64,000 nt of DNA from Actinomycetes bacterium (GCA_021798955.1 JAJZBK010000009.1:1-64000), one strand, 5' to 3'. Positions 42,616-51,734 are shown, counted from the stretch's first letter. Notes: a model not told the origin generated them from the letters alone. Program-made: numbers and translations.

Positions 42616-45597
42616 GTGACGAAGCGATCCGAGGGAGCAGCGAGGGCGCTGCCGCGACGGTGCGTGTCGATCGGTCTGGCTACCAGGCGGGTGGCGGCCA
42701 GATGGGTCCACGGCGTGCTCGCGGGCTCGCTCGTCGTCCTGGTCGGCGTCGCGCTCAGCGCCCCGGCGGTCGGCGCCGCCGGAGCGACAAGCAGCCCGGT
42801 CCGGGTCGGCTCGGCGCCCGCCATCCCGCCTGGTGGCATGGTGGTGGGCCGCGCCCCTGGTGGTACCCGGGTACCGGTCGAGGTCGCCCTGGCCGTGCCA
42901 CACCCCGGGGCGCTCGCCCGCTTCGTCACCGCCGTGTCGACGCCGGGCTCACCCGACTACCACCACTACCTGGCCCGAGGGAGCTTCGGGCCGCGCTTCG
43001 GGCCGTCGGCTGGCACGCTGGCCGCCGTCCGGACCTGGCTCCGCGCTGCCGGTCTGGCTGTCGGTGCGACGGCGCCGGACCGCCTGACCGTGACGGCCAG
43101 CGGAACGGTGACCGAGGTGGAACGGGCCTTCGGCGTGGCCGAGTCGACGGTTCGCCTGCCCTCTGGGCGTGTCGCCCTGCTGGCGTCGGCGGCGCCGGCC
43201 GTGCCGGTCTCGTTGGCTCCAGCCGTTGCCGGGGTGGTGGGGCTGACCACGACCGTGCGACCCGCACCCGCCTTCACGACGGCCCGCCGGTTGCCTGGTG
43301 GCGGTGGCCGGTCGACAGCCGGCAGTCCGATGGGTCCGAGTGCCGATGTGGGGTCGCCGAGGCCGGCGCTGGCTGCTCCGACGGCCTGTTCAGCAGCGGC
43401 TGAGCTGGCTCAGGCCACCGGGGCGGACACGCCCGCCGGTTTCGCCCAGGCCTACGCCTTCGACGCGCTCTATGGCGAGGGGCGGGTCGGCCACGGAGTG
43501 ACCATCGGTCTGGAGGAGCTCGAGCAGTACAACGCCTCGGACGTTGCCGAGTACGAGAGCTGCTTCGGGCTCTCGGTTCCGGTCACCGACGTCAACGTCG
43601 ACGGAGGCGCCCCCCCGGTGGGGCAGTCGGGCGAGGCAGCCTTGGACATCGAGGACGTCGCCGGCCTCGCCCCAGGGGCGTCGATCGTCGTCTACTCGGC
43701 TCCGGCGTCCTCGTCGGGGTCGCTCGACGACCTCCAGGCGATGGTCGACGACGACCAGGCACAGGTGCTCTCCACCAGCTGGGGGGTGTGCGACCCGGGG
43801 CTCGTCGGCGGTGTCGCCACTACCGAGAACGTCCTGTTGGAGCAGGCGGCGGCCCAGGGCCAGACGTTCGTCGCAGCGGCGGGGGACAGCGGTGCCGAGG
43901 GTTGCTACCAGTCGAACCAGGCAAGCGCCGACACGGCGCTCGCCGTCGACGATCCAGCCGACCAGCCCTTTGCCCTCGGCGTGGGAGGGACGACCCTTCC
44001 GTCGCCGTCTGACCCCGGGGGTCAGACGGTGTGGAACAACTCGGAAGGGGCCGGGGGCGGTGGGGTCTCGCAGGACTTCCCCATGCCGACGTGGCAGGCG
44101 GGTCCCGGGGTGGTGAGCTCGCTGTCCTCGGGGACCCCGTGCTCGGCGTCGCCAGGGGAGTACGCATACTGCCGAGAGGTTCCCGACGTGTCGGCGGCAG
44201 CCGACCCGTCCGTCGGCGGCTACCTCGAGTACTTCGAGGGCCAGTGGGACGTCGTCGGCGGTACCAGTGGTGCCGCTCCCCTGTGGGCCGCACTGGTGGC
44301 CGACGTGGACCAGGGGTGCGGGGCACCAGTCGGCTTCGCCAACCCGGCGCTCTACGCGGCGGCGGCAGGCTCGGACGCCGCGGCCACCTTCACCGACGTC
44401 ACCTCGGGGAACAACAATCCGATGGCCTACACCGGGACGTCCGACGCCCAGGGCTCCGGGGGCGCGCTCTACCCGGCCACCGTCGGTTACGACATGGCAA
44501 GCGGACTGGGGACGCCGATCGCGTCGGGCATCGCTGCCGCGCTCCAGCCGTCGGGCGGGTGCCCCTCGGTCACCGGGTTGTCGGCCCCGTCGGGCACGGC
44601 ACGCGGGGGTGATGCAGTCACCATCTCCGGTTCCGACCTGGTGGCCGGCGGCATGCCGACGGTGCGGTTCGGGTCGGCAACTGCCACGGTGACGGCGGCA
44701 TCGGCGACGTCGGTGACTGTCGTCACCCCTGCCACCCTGACGCTCGGACCGGTCGAGGTGACGGTGTCGACGGCCAACGGCACGAGCCCGCCCGTCCCCC
44801 AGTCCGCCTACACCTACCTCGGTCCGAGCTACGACCTGGTGGCCTCCGACGGCGGGATCTTTACGTTCGGCAACGCCCAGTTCCACGGCTCGATGGGCGG
44901 TTACCCGCTCAACAAGCCCATCGTCGGCATGGCGGCCGTCCCCGGTGGGGGCGGCTACTGGGAGGTGGCCTCCGACGGGGGGATCTTCTCCTTCGGGGAT
45001 GCCCAGTTCTACGGCTCGATGGGCGGTCACCCCTTGAACCAGCCCATCGTCGGCATGGCGGCCGTCCCCGGCGGGGGCGGCTACTGGGAGGTGGCCTCCG
45101 ACGGTGGCATCTTCTCCTTCGGGGATGCCCAGTTCTACGGCTCGATGGGCGGTCACCCGCTCAACAAGCCCATCGTCGGCATGGCGGCCGTCCCCGGCGG
45201 GGGCGGCTACTGGGAGGTGGCCTCCGACGGTGGCATCTTCTCCTTCGGGGATGCCCAGTTCTACGGCTCGATGGGCGGTCACCCGCTCAACAAGCCCATC
45301 GTCGGCATGGCGGCCGTCCCCGGTGGGGGCGGCTACTGGGAGGTGGCTTCTGACGGAGGGATCTTCTCCTTCGGCGATGCCCAGTTCTACGGCTCGATGG
45401 GCGGTCACCCCTTGAACCAGCCCATCGTCGGCATGGCGGCCGTCCCCGATGGAGGCGGCTACTGGGAGGTGGCCTCCGACGGGGGGATCTTCTCCTTCGG
45501 GGACGCCCTGTTCTCGGGATCGATGGGCGGTCACCTCTTGAACAAGCCCATCGTCGGGATGACCGAGATCACCCCAGCAGGTTTGAACCTGACGTGA
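42616..45597 (+). CDS. secreted sedolisin (S53 kumamolisin-like) peptidase with IPT domain and six propeller-type repeats
   Basis: A 993-residue exported serine-carboxyl peptidase, a family active at acid pH. A signal segment (about 33-55, ending APAVGAAG) precedes a Pro-kumamolisin activation domain (about 70-235) and the S53 domain (about 255-640). The catalytic set is complete: Glu340 and Asp344 in GEAALDIED, oxyanion Asp424 in AAAGDSGAEG, Ser551 in GGTSGAAPLWAAL; the calcium loop FTDVTSGNN and GYDMASGLGTP is kept. An IPT/TIG Ig-like domain (650-737) and six 42-residue repeats (739-990) follow. It has its own GAGGAG ribosome site before GTG 42616. It breaks the rarA-to-alaS housekeeping order. 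Confidence 0.93.
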   Translation: MTKRSEGAARALPRRCVSIGLATRRVAARWVHGVLAGSLVVLVGVALSAPAVGAAGATSSPVRVGSAPAIPPGGMVVGRAPGGTRVPVEVALAVPHPGALARFVTAVSTPGSPDYHHYLARGSFGPRFGPSAGTLAAVRTWLRAAGLAVGATAPDRLTVTASGTVTEVERAFGVAESTVRLPSGRVALLASAAPAVPVSLAPAVAGVVGLTTTVRPAPAFTTARRLPGGGGRSTAGSPMGPSADVGSPRPALAAPTACSAAAELAQATGADTPAGFAQAYAFDALYGEGRVGHGVTIGLEELEQYNASDVAEYESCFGLSVPVTDVNVDGGAPPVGQSGEAALDIEDVAGLAPGASIVVYSAPASSSGSLDDLQAMVDDDQAQVLSTSWGVCDPGLVGGVATTENVLLEQAAAQGQTFVAAAGDSGAEGCYQSNQASADTALAVDDPADQPFALGVGGTTLPSPSDPGGQTVWNNSEGAGGGGVSQDFPMPTWQAGPGVVSSLSSGTPCSASPGEYAYCREVPDVSAAADPSVGGYLEYFEGQWDVVGGTSGAAPLWAALVADVDQGCGAPVGFANPALYAAAAGSDAAATFTDVTSGNNNPMAYTGTSDAQGSGGALYPATVGYDMASGLGTPIASGIAAALQPSGGCPSVTGLSAPSGTARGGDAVTISGSDLVAGGMPTVRFGSATATVTAASATSVTVVTPATLTLGPVEVTVSTANGTSPPVPQSAYTYLGPSYDLVASDGGIFTFGNAQFHGSMGGYPLNKPIVGMAAVPGGGGYWEVASDGGIFSFGDAQFYGSMGGHPLNQPIVGMAAVPGGGGYWEVASDGGIFSFGDAQFYGSMGGHPLNKPIVGMAAVPGGGGYWEVASDGGIFSFGDAQFYGSMGGHPLNKPIVGMAAVPGGGGYWEVASDGGIFSFGDAQFYGSMGGHPLNQPIVGMAAVPDGGGYWEVASDGGIFSFGDALFSGSMGGHLLNKPIVGMTEITPAGLNLT
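44830..45585. repeat. 126-bp tandem repeat, six units
   Basis: Six in-register units start at 44830, 44956, 45082, 45208, 45334 and 45460. Each encodes 42 residues of the pattern YWEVASDGGIFSFGDAQF plus GSMGG and NKPIVGMAAVPGGGG. Units 2-5 are nearly identical in DNA; units 1 and 6 have drifted. This points to recent copying within the array and likely copy-number variation between strains. The repeat resembles one blade-like module seen in many secreted Acidimicrobiia proteins. Confidence 0.95.
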
Positions 45598-45691
45598 TCG
45601 GGACGTCCGACGGCAACACGGCGGTCAGGGTCCACGATCCCCGGCCACCGACCGGCAACGGGCAGCACGGGTAGGCGTACACTGACGCGTC

Positions 45692-46090
45692 ATGTCCGCT
45701 GCCGAGGTCGCTGCTGTCGTGGCTGCGGGGTGCTCGACGGTGTCCGTCGTAGTCATCGCCGTGGTAGCCCGCACCCTCCGGCGTCAGGTGCGTGTCCTCG
45801 AGCGGACGGTCGCGCAGCTCTCGGAGTCGACGGTGCCATTGGTGGCCGACGCCCACCGGGTGGTCGGGCAGGCGGCGAGCGAGCTCGAACGGGTGGGCGT
45901 GGTGCTCGAGCGGACCGGTTCCGTGGCGGCCACCGTCGACTCGGCGAGCCGGCTGGCCTACCGGGCGTTCGCCAACCCGGTCGTCAAGGTGCTGGCGGTG
46001 GGTGCCGGAGCGAGTGGCGGGGTGCGCCAACTGCGGCAGCGCCGTGCCGACGGCGTGGGACGCACGCCACGCGGCCGAGGGGGTCGCTGA
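45692..46090 (+). CDS. DUF948 family membrane-anchored protein
   Basis: A 132-residue protein with one N-terminal membrane helix (about 5-25, AAVVAAGCSTVSVVVIAVVA) and a following helical region RRQVRVLERTVAQLSES of DUF948 type, predicted to form a coiled coil. Function unknown; DUF948 proteins commonly precede alaS in actinobacteria. TACACT lies 8 bases before the ATG, close to leaderless spacing. It is followed 2 bases later by the next small membrane protein. Confidence 0.75.
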   Translation: MSAAEVAAVVAAGCSTVSVVVIAVVARTLRRQVRVLERTVAQLSESTVPLVADAHRVVGQAASELERVGVVLERTGSVAATVDSASRLAYRAFANPVVKVLAVGAGASGGVRQLRQRRADGVGRTPRGRGGR

Positions 46091-46092
46091 CG

Positions 46093-46593
46093 GTGCCGCG
46101 GCGGTCGGCATGGCTGGCGGTGGGCGTCGTGCTCGGTGCCGGTTCGTCGCTGTGGGCCGAGCGAGCCCTCCGTCGCACCGTGCAGCGGACGGCCGCCGCT
46201 GTCCAACCCGACGCGGTGGTGCGCCAGGTGGGCCGTGCCGCCCGAGATGCAGCGGAAGCGGCAGGTGCTCGCGTCGCCGAGGCCGTCGACGCCGGACGCC
46301 AGGCGATGCACCGTCGGGAGGACGAGCTGTGGGCGGGGCTGTCTGCAGCCGGGCACGGAGACCGTCACGAGGTCATGGGGGAGACGATGGGGCGGCAGAC
46401 GGTCGACCGTGGCGGGCTCCGTTCCGACGCCGGACGACCGGAGACCGTGGGCGGTCCCGGGGCGTCCGCGGCTGACGCGAGCTGGCGAGAAGCGGTGGGT
46501 GGCAGCGACCGAGGGTGGGGTCGTCGCACCCGGCCGGCTCGTCAGGGACGACCGCGCCGGCCCAGGTCTGGGGCGACGCCTTCGGCCCACTAG
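46093..46593 (+). CDS. small membrane protein, DUF6167-like
   Basis: A 166-residue protein with an N-terminal membrane helix (SAWLAVGVVLGAGSSLWAE) and an amphipathic Arg/Ala-rich helix, RRTVQRTAAAVQPDAVVRQV. The layout matches the DUF6167-type gene found between DUF948 and alaS in Streptomyces. The last 80 residues are low complexity. Function unknown. Its TAG stop forms the first half of the TAGGCT box before alaS. Confidence 0.6.
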   Translation: MPRRSAWLAVGVVLGAGSSLWAERALRRTVQRTAAAVQPDAVVRQVGRAARDAAEAAGARVAEAVDAGRQAMHRREDELWAGLSAAGHGDRHEVMGETMGRQTVDRGGLRSDAGRPETVGGPGASAADASWREAVGGSDRGWGRRTRPARQGRPRRPRSGATPSAH

Positions 46594-46596
46594 GCT
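46591..46596 (+). promoter_or_regulatory. near-leaderless -10 box of alaS overlapping a stop codon
   Basis: TAGGCT lies 8 bases before the GTG at 46605; its TAG is the stop codon of the upstream gene. No Shine-Dalgarno precedes alaS. Confidence 0.45.
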
Positions 46597-46604
46597 CGCC
46601 GTTT

Positions 46605-49205
46605 GTGACCTCCGGCCGGGCGTTCGACGCCGAGCAGCTGCGCAGCGAGTTCACCCGCTTCTTCACCGAGCGGGGCCACGTCGCCGTACCGTCAGCGAGC
46701 CTCATCCCCCACGACCCGACGGTGCTGTTCACCATCGCCGGCATGGTCCCTTTCAAGCCGTACTTCGTCGGCGACGAACGGCCGCCGTGGCCGCGTGCCA
46801 CCTCGGTGCAGAAGTGCTTCCGGACGCTTGACATCGACATCGTCGGGTCGACGCACCGCCACTGCACCTTCTTCGAGATGCTGGGCAACTTCAGCTTCGG
46901 CGACTACTTCAAGGCGGAGGCCATCCCATTCGCCTGGGAGCTGGTGACAGAGGTGCTCGGCATCGACGGCGACCGTCTGTGGGTCACCGTCTACGACAGT
47001 GACGACGAGGCGGCCGCCATCTGGACCGATGCCGTGGGCGTGGACCCCAGTCGGGTCCAACGCATGGGCGACGACAACTTTTGGCAGATGGGCGACACGG
47101 GGCCGTGCGGTCCGAGCTCGGAGCTCTACGTCGACAAGGGACCCGCCTACGGGGCCGAAGGAGGTCCTGCGCACGGCGGCCCCGAGCGTTTTGTCGAGAT
47201 CTGGAACCTGGTCTTCATGCAGTACAACCGGCTCCCCGACGGGACGACTGAGCCGTTGCCGCGGCCGAGCATCGACACGGGCGCCGGGCTCGAGCGGATC
47301 CTTCCCATCCTGCAAGGGGTCGACTCGATCTTCGCCACCGACCTCTTCGAGCCGGTGCTCGAGGTGGCCCAGTCCCTCAGCGGCCATCCTTACGGCCAGG
47401 ACCCCTCCGCCGACGTCGGCCTACGTATCCTCGCCGACCACGGACGGGCGATGGCCGTGCTCGTCTCGGACGGCGTGCTGCCCTCCAACGAGGGGCGAGG
47501 GTACGTGCTCCGTCGGATCATCCGCCGTGCCGTGCGGCGAGGGCGTCAACTGGGTATCGATGGAGGGGTGGTAGTACCGCTGGCCGAGGCAGCGATCGGC
47601 GTGCTCGGCGGCGCCTACCCCGACCTAGTGGCTAACGGCGACCTCATCAGCGAGGTCCTCGAACGCGAAGAGGCGGCCTTCGTCCGCACCCTGGCCACCG
47701 GGTCGGCCATCCTCGAGGCCGAGCTGGCCACGGGAGTGCGCACCCTGTCCGGCGAGGACGCCTTCCGACTGCACGACACCTACGGCTTCCCGGTCGAGCT
47801 GACCGTGGAGATCGCCAGGGAGGCGGGCGTCGACGTCGACCTGGCCGGCTTCGAGGCCGCCATGGAGCGCCAGCGCCAGCGCGCTCGGGCAGCCGCCCGA
47901 GCTGGTCGCTCTCACGCCGACGAGCAGACCTACCGGTCGCTGCTCGACCGCCAGGGGCAGACGGTGTTCTTGGGGTACGGTCCCGACGGCTACGCGTCAC
48001 CGGCCCAGGTGGTGGCTGTGCTCGACGCGTCGGAGTCGGGCGAACCAGGAGTTGTCGAGGTCTTCCTCGACCGAACACCGTTCTACGCCGAGTCGGGTGG
48101 CCAGATGGGGGACACGGGAACCATCGTCACCGAGACGGGTACAGCACACGTCTTCGACACCATCGCCCCGCTTCCCGGCCTGGTGGCCCACCGGGCCCGG
48201 GTGACCGGAGAGCTCTTCGCCGGACAGGACGCGCTGGCCACCATCGACGCCGTCCGGCGGGATGCCCTGCGTCGCAACCACACGGCCACCCACCTCCTCC
48301 ACGCCGCCTTGCGGACCGTGCTCGGCGACCACGTCCGCCAGCAAGGATCACTGGTGGCACCGGACCGCCTCCGGTTCGACTTCAGCCATCGGGGCGCGGT
48401 GGCACCCGAAGAGCTCGGGGCAGTGGCGGCCATGGCCAACGAGGACGTCCTTACCGACGCCCCGGTGACCACGATCGAGACCTCCAAGCAGGAAGCGGAA
48501 GCCTTAGGCGCCCTCGCCTTCTTCGGGGACAAGTACGGCGAACGGGTCCGGGTCGTCCGGGCCGGCCCGCACTCGGTCGAGCTGTGCGGAGGAACGCACG
48601 TGGGAGCGCTCGGGATGATCGGACCGGTCACGGTGGTCTCCGAGAGCTCGATCGGCGCGGGGACCCGACGGATCGAAGCGGTCACCGGCGCCCAGGCCCT
48701 GGCCCGGCTGACCGCCCGCGAAGGCCTGCTGGCCGAGGCTGCCGCGCTGCTCAAGACCGAGCCGGAGCAGGTGCCGGCAACGCTCGAACGGTTGCTCGAG
48801 CGCCAGCGAGCCGCCGAGCGCGCCCTCGAGGAGTCCGAGCGCCGGTCGTTGGCCGACGAGGCGGCATCCCTCGCCTCCCGGGCGCTCGGTGGGGTCGTCG
48901 TGGCGCGCCGGGACGGGCTCGCTCCCGACCTGGTCCGAGCGTTGGCCCAACAGGCGTGTCGGAATGGCCAGCTGGCTGCCGTCGTGGTGGGCGGGAGCCC
49001 TGACGGCGAGCGAGCCACCGTCACGGCGTGCGTGGAGGATGCTGGAGCAGCCCGGGCGACGGCTGCCGAGCTGGTTGCCTTGGTGGGTCCGCTGATTGGC
49101 GGCGGTGGCGGCGGTTCCCCGGCACTGGCCACCGCTGGTGGCAAGGACCCGTCCGGGATCGACCGGGCGCTCGACGAGGTGCGTCGGGTCCTCGCCGGGC
49201 AGTGA
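46605..49205 (+). CDS. alaS: alanine-tRNA ligase
   Basis: An 866-residue enzyme with the full bacterial plan. The class II core starts EQLRSEFTRFFTERGH and has HRHCTFFEMLGNFSFGDYFK, GPCGPSSE and the glycine-rich DTGAGLERIL; the editing domain has RNHTATHLLHAAL and CGGTHVGALG, which hold the zinc; the C-terminal DHHA1 domain ends in IGGGGGGSPALATAGG. The GTG at 46605 matches the family start better than the in-frame codon at 46515, and TAGGCT lies just before it. It overlaps ruvX by GTGA. Confidence 0.97.
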   Translation: MTSGRAFDAEQLRSEFTRFFTERGHVAVPSASLIPHDPTVLFTIAGMVPFKPYFVGDERPPWPRATSVQKCFRTLDIDIVGSTHRHCTFFEMLGNFSFGDYFKAEAIPFAWELVTEVLGIDGDRLWVTVYDSDDEAAAIWTDAVGVDPSRVQRMGDDNFWQMGDTGPCGPSSELYVDKGPAYGAEGGPAHGGPERFVEIWNLVFMQYNRLPDGTTEPLPRPSIDTGAGLERILPILQGVDSIFATDLFEPVLEVAQSLSGHPYGQDPSADVGLRILADHGRAMAVLVSDGVLPSNEGRGYVLRRIIRRAVRRGRQLGIDGGVVVPLAEAAIGVLGGAYPDLVANGDLISEVLEREEAAFVRTLATGSAILEAELATGVRTLSGEDAFRLHDTYGFPVELTVEIAREAGVDVDLAGFEAAMERQRQRARAAARAGRSHADEQTYRSLLDRQGQTVFLGYGPDGYASPAQVVAVLDASESGEPGVVEVFLDRTPFYAESGGQMGDTGTIVTETGTAHVFDTIAPLPGLVAHRARVTGELFAGQDALATIDAVRRDALRRNHTATHLLHAALRTVLGDHVRQQGSLVAPDRLRFDFSHRGAVAPEELGAVAAMANEDVLTDAPVTTIETSKQEAEALGALAFFGDKYGERVRVVRAGPHSVELCGGTHVGALGMIGPVTVVSESSIGAGTRRIEAVTGAQALARLTAREGLLAEAAALLKTEPEQVPATLERLLERQRAAERALEESERRSLADEAASLASRALGGVVVARRDGLAPDLVRALAQQACRNGQLAAVVVGGSPDGERATVTACVEDAGAARATAAELVALVGPLIGGGGGGSPALATAGGKDPSGIDRALDEVRRVLAGQ

Positions 49206-49675
49206 CGGTCCCGACCGACGGACGGATCGTCGGGCTCGACCTCGGCAGCCGGAGGATCGGTGTCGCCGTCTCCGACCGCAGCCGGGTGCTGGCGACCCCC
49301 CGGATGACCCTCGAGCGTACGGGCAACCTCGACGCGGACCGTAGGGCGATCGTCCGCCTGGTGGCCGAGGAGGAGGCGACGTGCGTGCTGGTCGGCCTTC
49401 CGCTGGGGCTGGACGGCCGCGAGGGAACCGCCGCCCAGGGGGCCCGGGCAGAAGCCAGGGCACTGGCGGTAGCACTCGCCCCCGCTGGCGTGCCGGTCGT
49501 GCTGTTCGACGAACGGTTCACCACGGTGACCGCGCACCGGCTGCTGGCCTCGTCCGGTCTCGACGGACGACGTCGGCGCGCGGTCGTCGACCGTTCCTCG
49601 GCAACGGTCCTCGTCCAGGCGTTCCTCGACGGGCCGGTCGGACAGGGCGAGCTCGTCGACCCGGAGGCAGGCTGA
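49202..49675 (+). CDS. ruvX: YqgF/RuvX family putative Holliday junction resolvase / pre-16S rRNA nuclease
   Basis: A 157-residue RNase H-fold protein. IVGLDLGSRRIGVAVSD carries the first acidic residue, VGLPLGLDGREG the central motif, FDERFTTVTAHRLL the Glu and RRAVVDRSSATVLVQAFLD the last Asp. E. coli YqgF processes the 16S rRNA 5' end; resolvase activity is also claimed in mycobacteria. It starts inside the alaS stop and is one base from mltG. The alaS-ruvX-mltG-aroE order matches Mycobacterium and Streptomyces. Confidence 0.94.
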   Translation: MTVPTDGRIVGLDLGSRRIGVAVSDRSRVLATPRMTLERTGNLDADRRAIVRLVAEEEATCVLVGLPLGLDGREGTAAQGARAEARALAVALAPAGVPVVLFDERFTTVTAHRLLASSGLDGRRRRAVVDRSSATVLVQAFLDGPVGQGELVDPEAG

Positions 49676-49676
49676 G

Positions 49677-50729
49677 GTGGCGGTTCGGCTCCACGCCCGA
49701 CCGGCCCGCCTGCTCGGCCGCCATCCGTGGCGGCTGGTGATCGTCGCGGCGGTCGTCGCTGTCCTCCTCGTGGCGGTCGCGATCGTCACCTGGGTCGAGG
49801 TGGAGGCCGCGCCGAGCGGGAGCCGCGGCGCCCAGGTCATCGTGGACGTCCGCGCCGGTACCGGGACGGCCGGGCTGGCCGACGCACTGGCGCACAGCAG
49901 GGTGATCGGGAGCGCGCTCGCCTTTCGCCTGTGGACCGGGTTCCACGACGTCCCGTTGATCCTGCCCGGGTACTACGCCTTCGACCGGGGCGAGGGCTTC
50001 GGTGCCATCGCTGCCGTGGTGGGCAACGGACCGAACGTGTTCTCGTTGGTCGTCCCACCAGGCTTCACCGTTGCCGAGGTAGCCCACCGTCTCGGCGAGC
50101 TGCCGGGCCACACCGGGGAGCGGTTCTTGGCCCTGGCCACCAGCGGGACGGTGCGCTCGCCTTGGCAACCCGCTGGCTCGACCAACCTCGACGGACTGCT
50201 CGGTACCGGGTCGTACCGGATTGTCCCAGGGCTCACCGACGCCACGCTCCTGCGTGAGATGATCGGCCGCTTCGACGCGGAAGCGGCTCGGCTCTCGCTG
50301 GCCAACGGGGCTGCCCGCGAAGGCCTCACGCCCTACCAGGCGATCACCGCGGCGTCGATCGTCCAGAAGGAGGGCGTGATCCAGAAGAACCTCGGACCTG
50401 TCGCCCGGGTCGTGCTCAACCGATTGGCCAAGGGGATGCCGCTGCAGATGGACTCCACCGTGCTCTACGCGCTCGGTCAGGACGGTGGCGCCGTCACCAA
50501 GGCGGACCTGGCGCTGCCGTCGCCGTACAACTCGTACCTCCACGCGGGCCTGACGCCCACTCCGATCTGTTTCCCGTCGACAGCAGCGCTCTCGGCCATG
50601 TTGTCCCCGCCACCGGGGAACTGGCTCTACTTCGTGGTCGTCGAGCCCGACGGCACCGAGGCCTTCTCAACGACGTTCGGCGAGCAACTGGCCAACGAAG
50701 CCCTCGCCCAGAAGCGGGGGCTGCCGTGA
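49677..50729 (+). CDS. mltG: endolytic murein transglycosylase MltG
   Basis: A 350-residue single-pass membrane enzyme that cuts nascent peptidoglycan strands. One helix (about 19-40) precedes a LysM-like region (VVPPGFTVAEVAHRL) and the YceG catalytic domain with ITAASIVQKEG, whose Glu is the catalytic residue, then LQMDSTVLYALG, SPYNSYLHAGLTPTPICFP and YFVVVEPDGTEAFSTTF. All expected blocks are intact. It overlaps aroE by GTGA and shares the window with two SEDS glycan polymerases, its likely functional partners. Confidence 0.95.
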   Translation: MAVRLHARPARLLGRHPWRLVIVAAVVAVLLVAVAIVTWVEVEAAPSGSRGAQVIVDVRAGTGTAGLADALAHSRVIGSALAFRLWTGFHDVPLILPGYYAFDRGEGFGAIAAVVGNGPNVFSLVVPPGFTVAEVAHRLGELPGHTGERFLALATSGTVRSPWQPAGSTNLDGLLGTGSYRIVPGLTDATLLREMIGRFDAEAARLSLANGAAREGLTPYQAITAASIVQKEGVIQKNLGPVARVVLNRLAKGMPLQMDSTVLYALGQDGGAVTKADLALPSPYNSYLHAGLTPTPICFPSTAALSAMLSPPPGNWLYFVVVEPDGTEAFSTTFGEQLANEALAQKRGLP

Positions 50730-51601
50730 CGTCGGGATCCCAGGGGGTCGCCGAGCTGTCGGCACGCACCACGGTGGTTGGTGTCATCGGGATGCCGGTC
50801 GACCACTCGCTCTCCCCCCGGCTGCACAACGCCGCGTTTGCTGCCCTTGGGCTCGACTGGGTATCGGTGGCGTTCCCGGTCGCGGCCGGTACGGCTCCGA
50901 CCGCGCTGGCCGGGGCGCGGGCGCTCGGGGTTCGGGGGCTGTCGGTGACCATGCCCCACAAGGAGGCCGTCGCCGACGCCGTCGACGACGCCACCGACAC
51001 CGTGCGAGCCCTGGGCGCGGCGAACTGCGTCGACCTGGCGGACGGTCGGTTGATTGGGGTCAACACCGACGGCGCGGGGTTCGTGGCTGCCGTCGAGGAG
51101 GGCGGTTGGTTCGATCCCGCCGGCGAGCGGTGCGTGGTGCTCGGTGCCGGCGGTGCGGCACGGGCAGTGGTGCTGGCACTGGCTGAGGCGGGTGCTGTCG
51201 AGGTCGTGGTGGTGAACCGGACGGCGTCCCGGGCAGTTCGGGCGGCCCGGCTGGCCGGTGCCGTCGGGCGAGTGGGGAGCGCAGCCGACGTCGCCGGTGC
51301 CAGTCTGGTGGTCAAGGCGACACCGGCGGGCATGACGGGCGTCGGCGGGGCCGGTCACGACGAGGTTGCTGTGCCCGGGCGCGGGCAGTTTGTCGTCGAC
51401 CTCGTCTACGACCCGCCGATGACGCCATGGTTGACGGCGGCCGAAGCGGCGGGCGCCCAGGTCCGCAACGGCCTGGGCACCTTGCTCCACCAGGCGGCCT
51501 TCCAGCTCGAACGGTGGACGGGCCTCCAGGTTCCCCGTCGTGCGCTGTGGGCGGCGGTGGCGCCCGACGGTGGGCCGGGGGCGCCTGGTCGGCCGTCGTG
51601 A
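50726..51601 (+). CDS. aroE: shikimate dehydrogenase
   Basis: A 291-residue NADP-dependent enzyme of aromatic amino acid synthesis. The shikimate site has GMPVDHSLSPRLHNAAFAAL, VTMPHKE with the catalytic Lys, and VNTDGAGF with the catalytic Asp; the Rossmann loop is LGAGGAARAVVLAL with VNRT at the NADP phosphate. The C-terminal YDPPMTPWL and NGLGTLLHQAAFQ are standard. The last seven residues (GAPGRPS) are read from the first unit of a 30-bp repeat, and the stop codon is part of that unit. Confidence 0.95.
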   Translation: MTSGSQGVAELSARTTVVGVIGMPVDHSLSPRLHNAAFAALGLDWVSVAFPVAAGTAPTALAGARALGVRGLSVTMPHKEAVADAVDDATDTVRALGAANCVDLADGRLIGVNTDGAGFVAAVEEGGWFDPAGERCVVLGAGGAARAVVLALAEAGAVEVVVVNRTASRAVRAARLAGAVGRVGSAADVAGASLVVKATPAGMTGVGGAGHDEVAVPGRGQFVVDLVYDPPMTPWLTAAEAAGAQVRNGLGTLLHQAAFQLERWTGLQVPRRALWAAVAPDGGPGAPGRPS

Positions 51602-51708
51602 GGTGGTCGGGCGCCTGGTCGGCCGTCGTGAGGTGGTCGGGCGCCTGGTCGGCCGTCGTGAGGTGGTCGGGCGCCTGGTCGGCCGTCGTGAGGTGGTCGG
51701 GCGCCTGG
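51579..51708. repeat. 30-bp tandem repeat, four units plus a partial, at the aroE 3' end
   Basis: Perfect units start at 51579, 51609, 51639 and 51669; each begins GGGCGCCTGGTCGGCC and ends GTGAGGTGGTC, with a 10-base partial copy at 51699. Unit one covers the aroE stop, so every later unit repeats that TGA in the same frame. The other two forward frames stay open. The array ends 47 bases before rodA. Confidence 0.95.
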
Positions 51709-51728
51709 GGCGCCCACGCCTGGCGCGG

Positions 51729-51734
51729 TAGCCT
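51729..51734 (+). promoter_or_regulatory. possible rodA -10 box
   Basis: TAGCCT between the repeat array and the rodA start at 51756 would give a leader of about 15 bases. GGAGGG follows it and could serve as ribosome site. Confidence 0.35.

Noticed and set aside
43390-45534. 714-codon minus-strand frame with its own repeats opposite the sedolisin
   Set aside because: Its repeats mirror the 126-bp units of the sense gene; the sense strand has a signal peptide, catalytic residues and Ig domain.
42616-45597. Mobile element carrying the sedolisin gene
   Set aside because: No transposase, terminal inverted repeats or target duplication are visible at its borders, so only the odd gene order hints at acquisition.
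51579-51708. CRISPR-like array
   Set aside because: The 30-bp units are directly adjacent with no spacers, and no cas gene is present; it is a simple tandem repeat.
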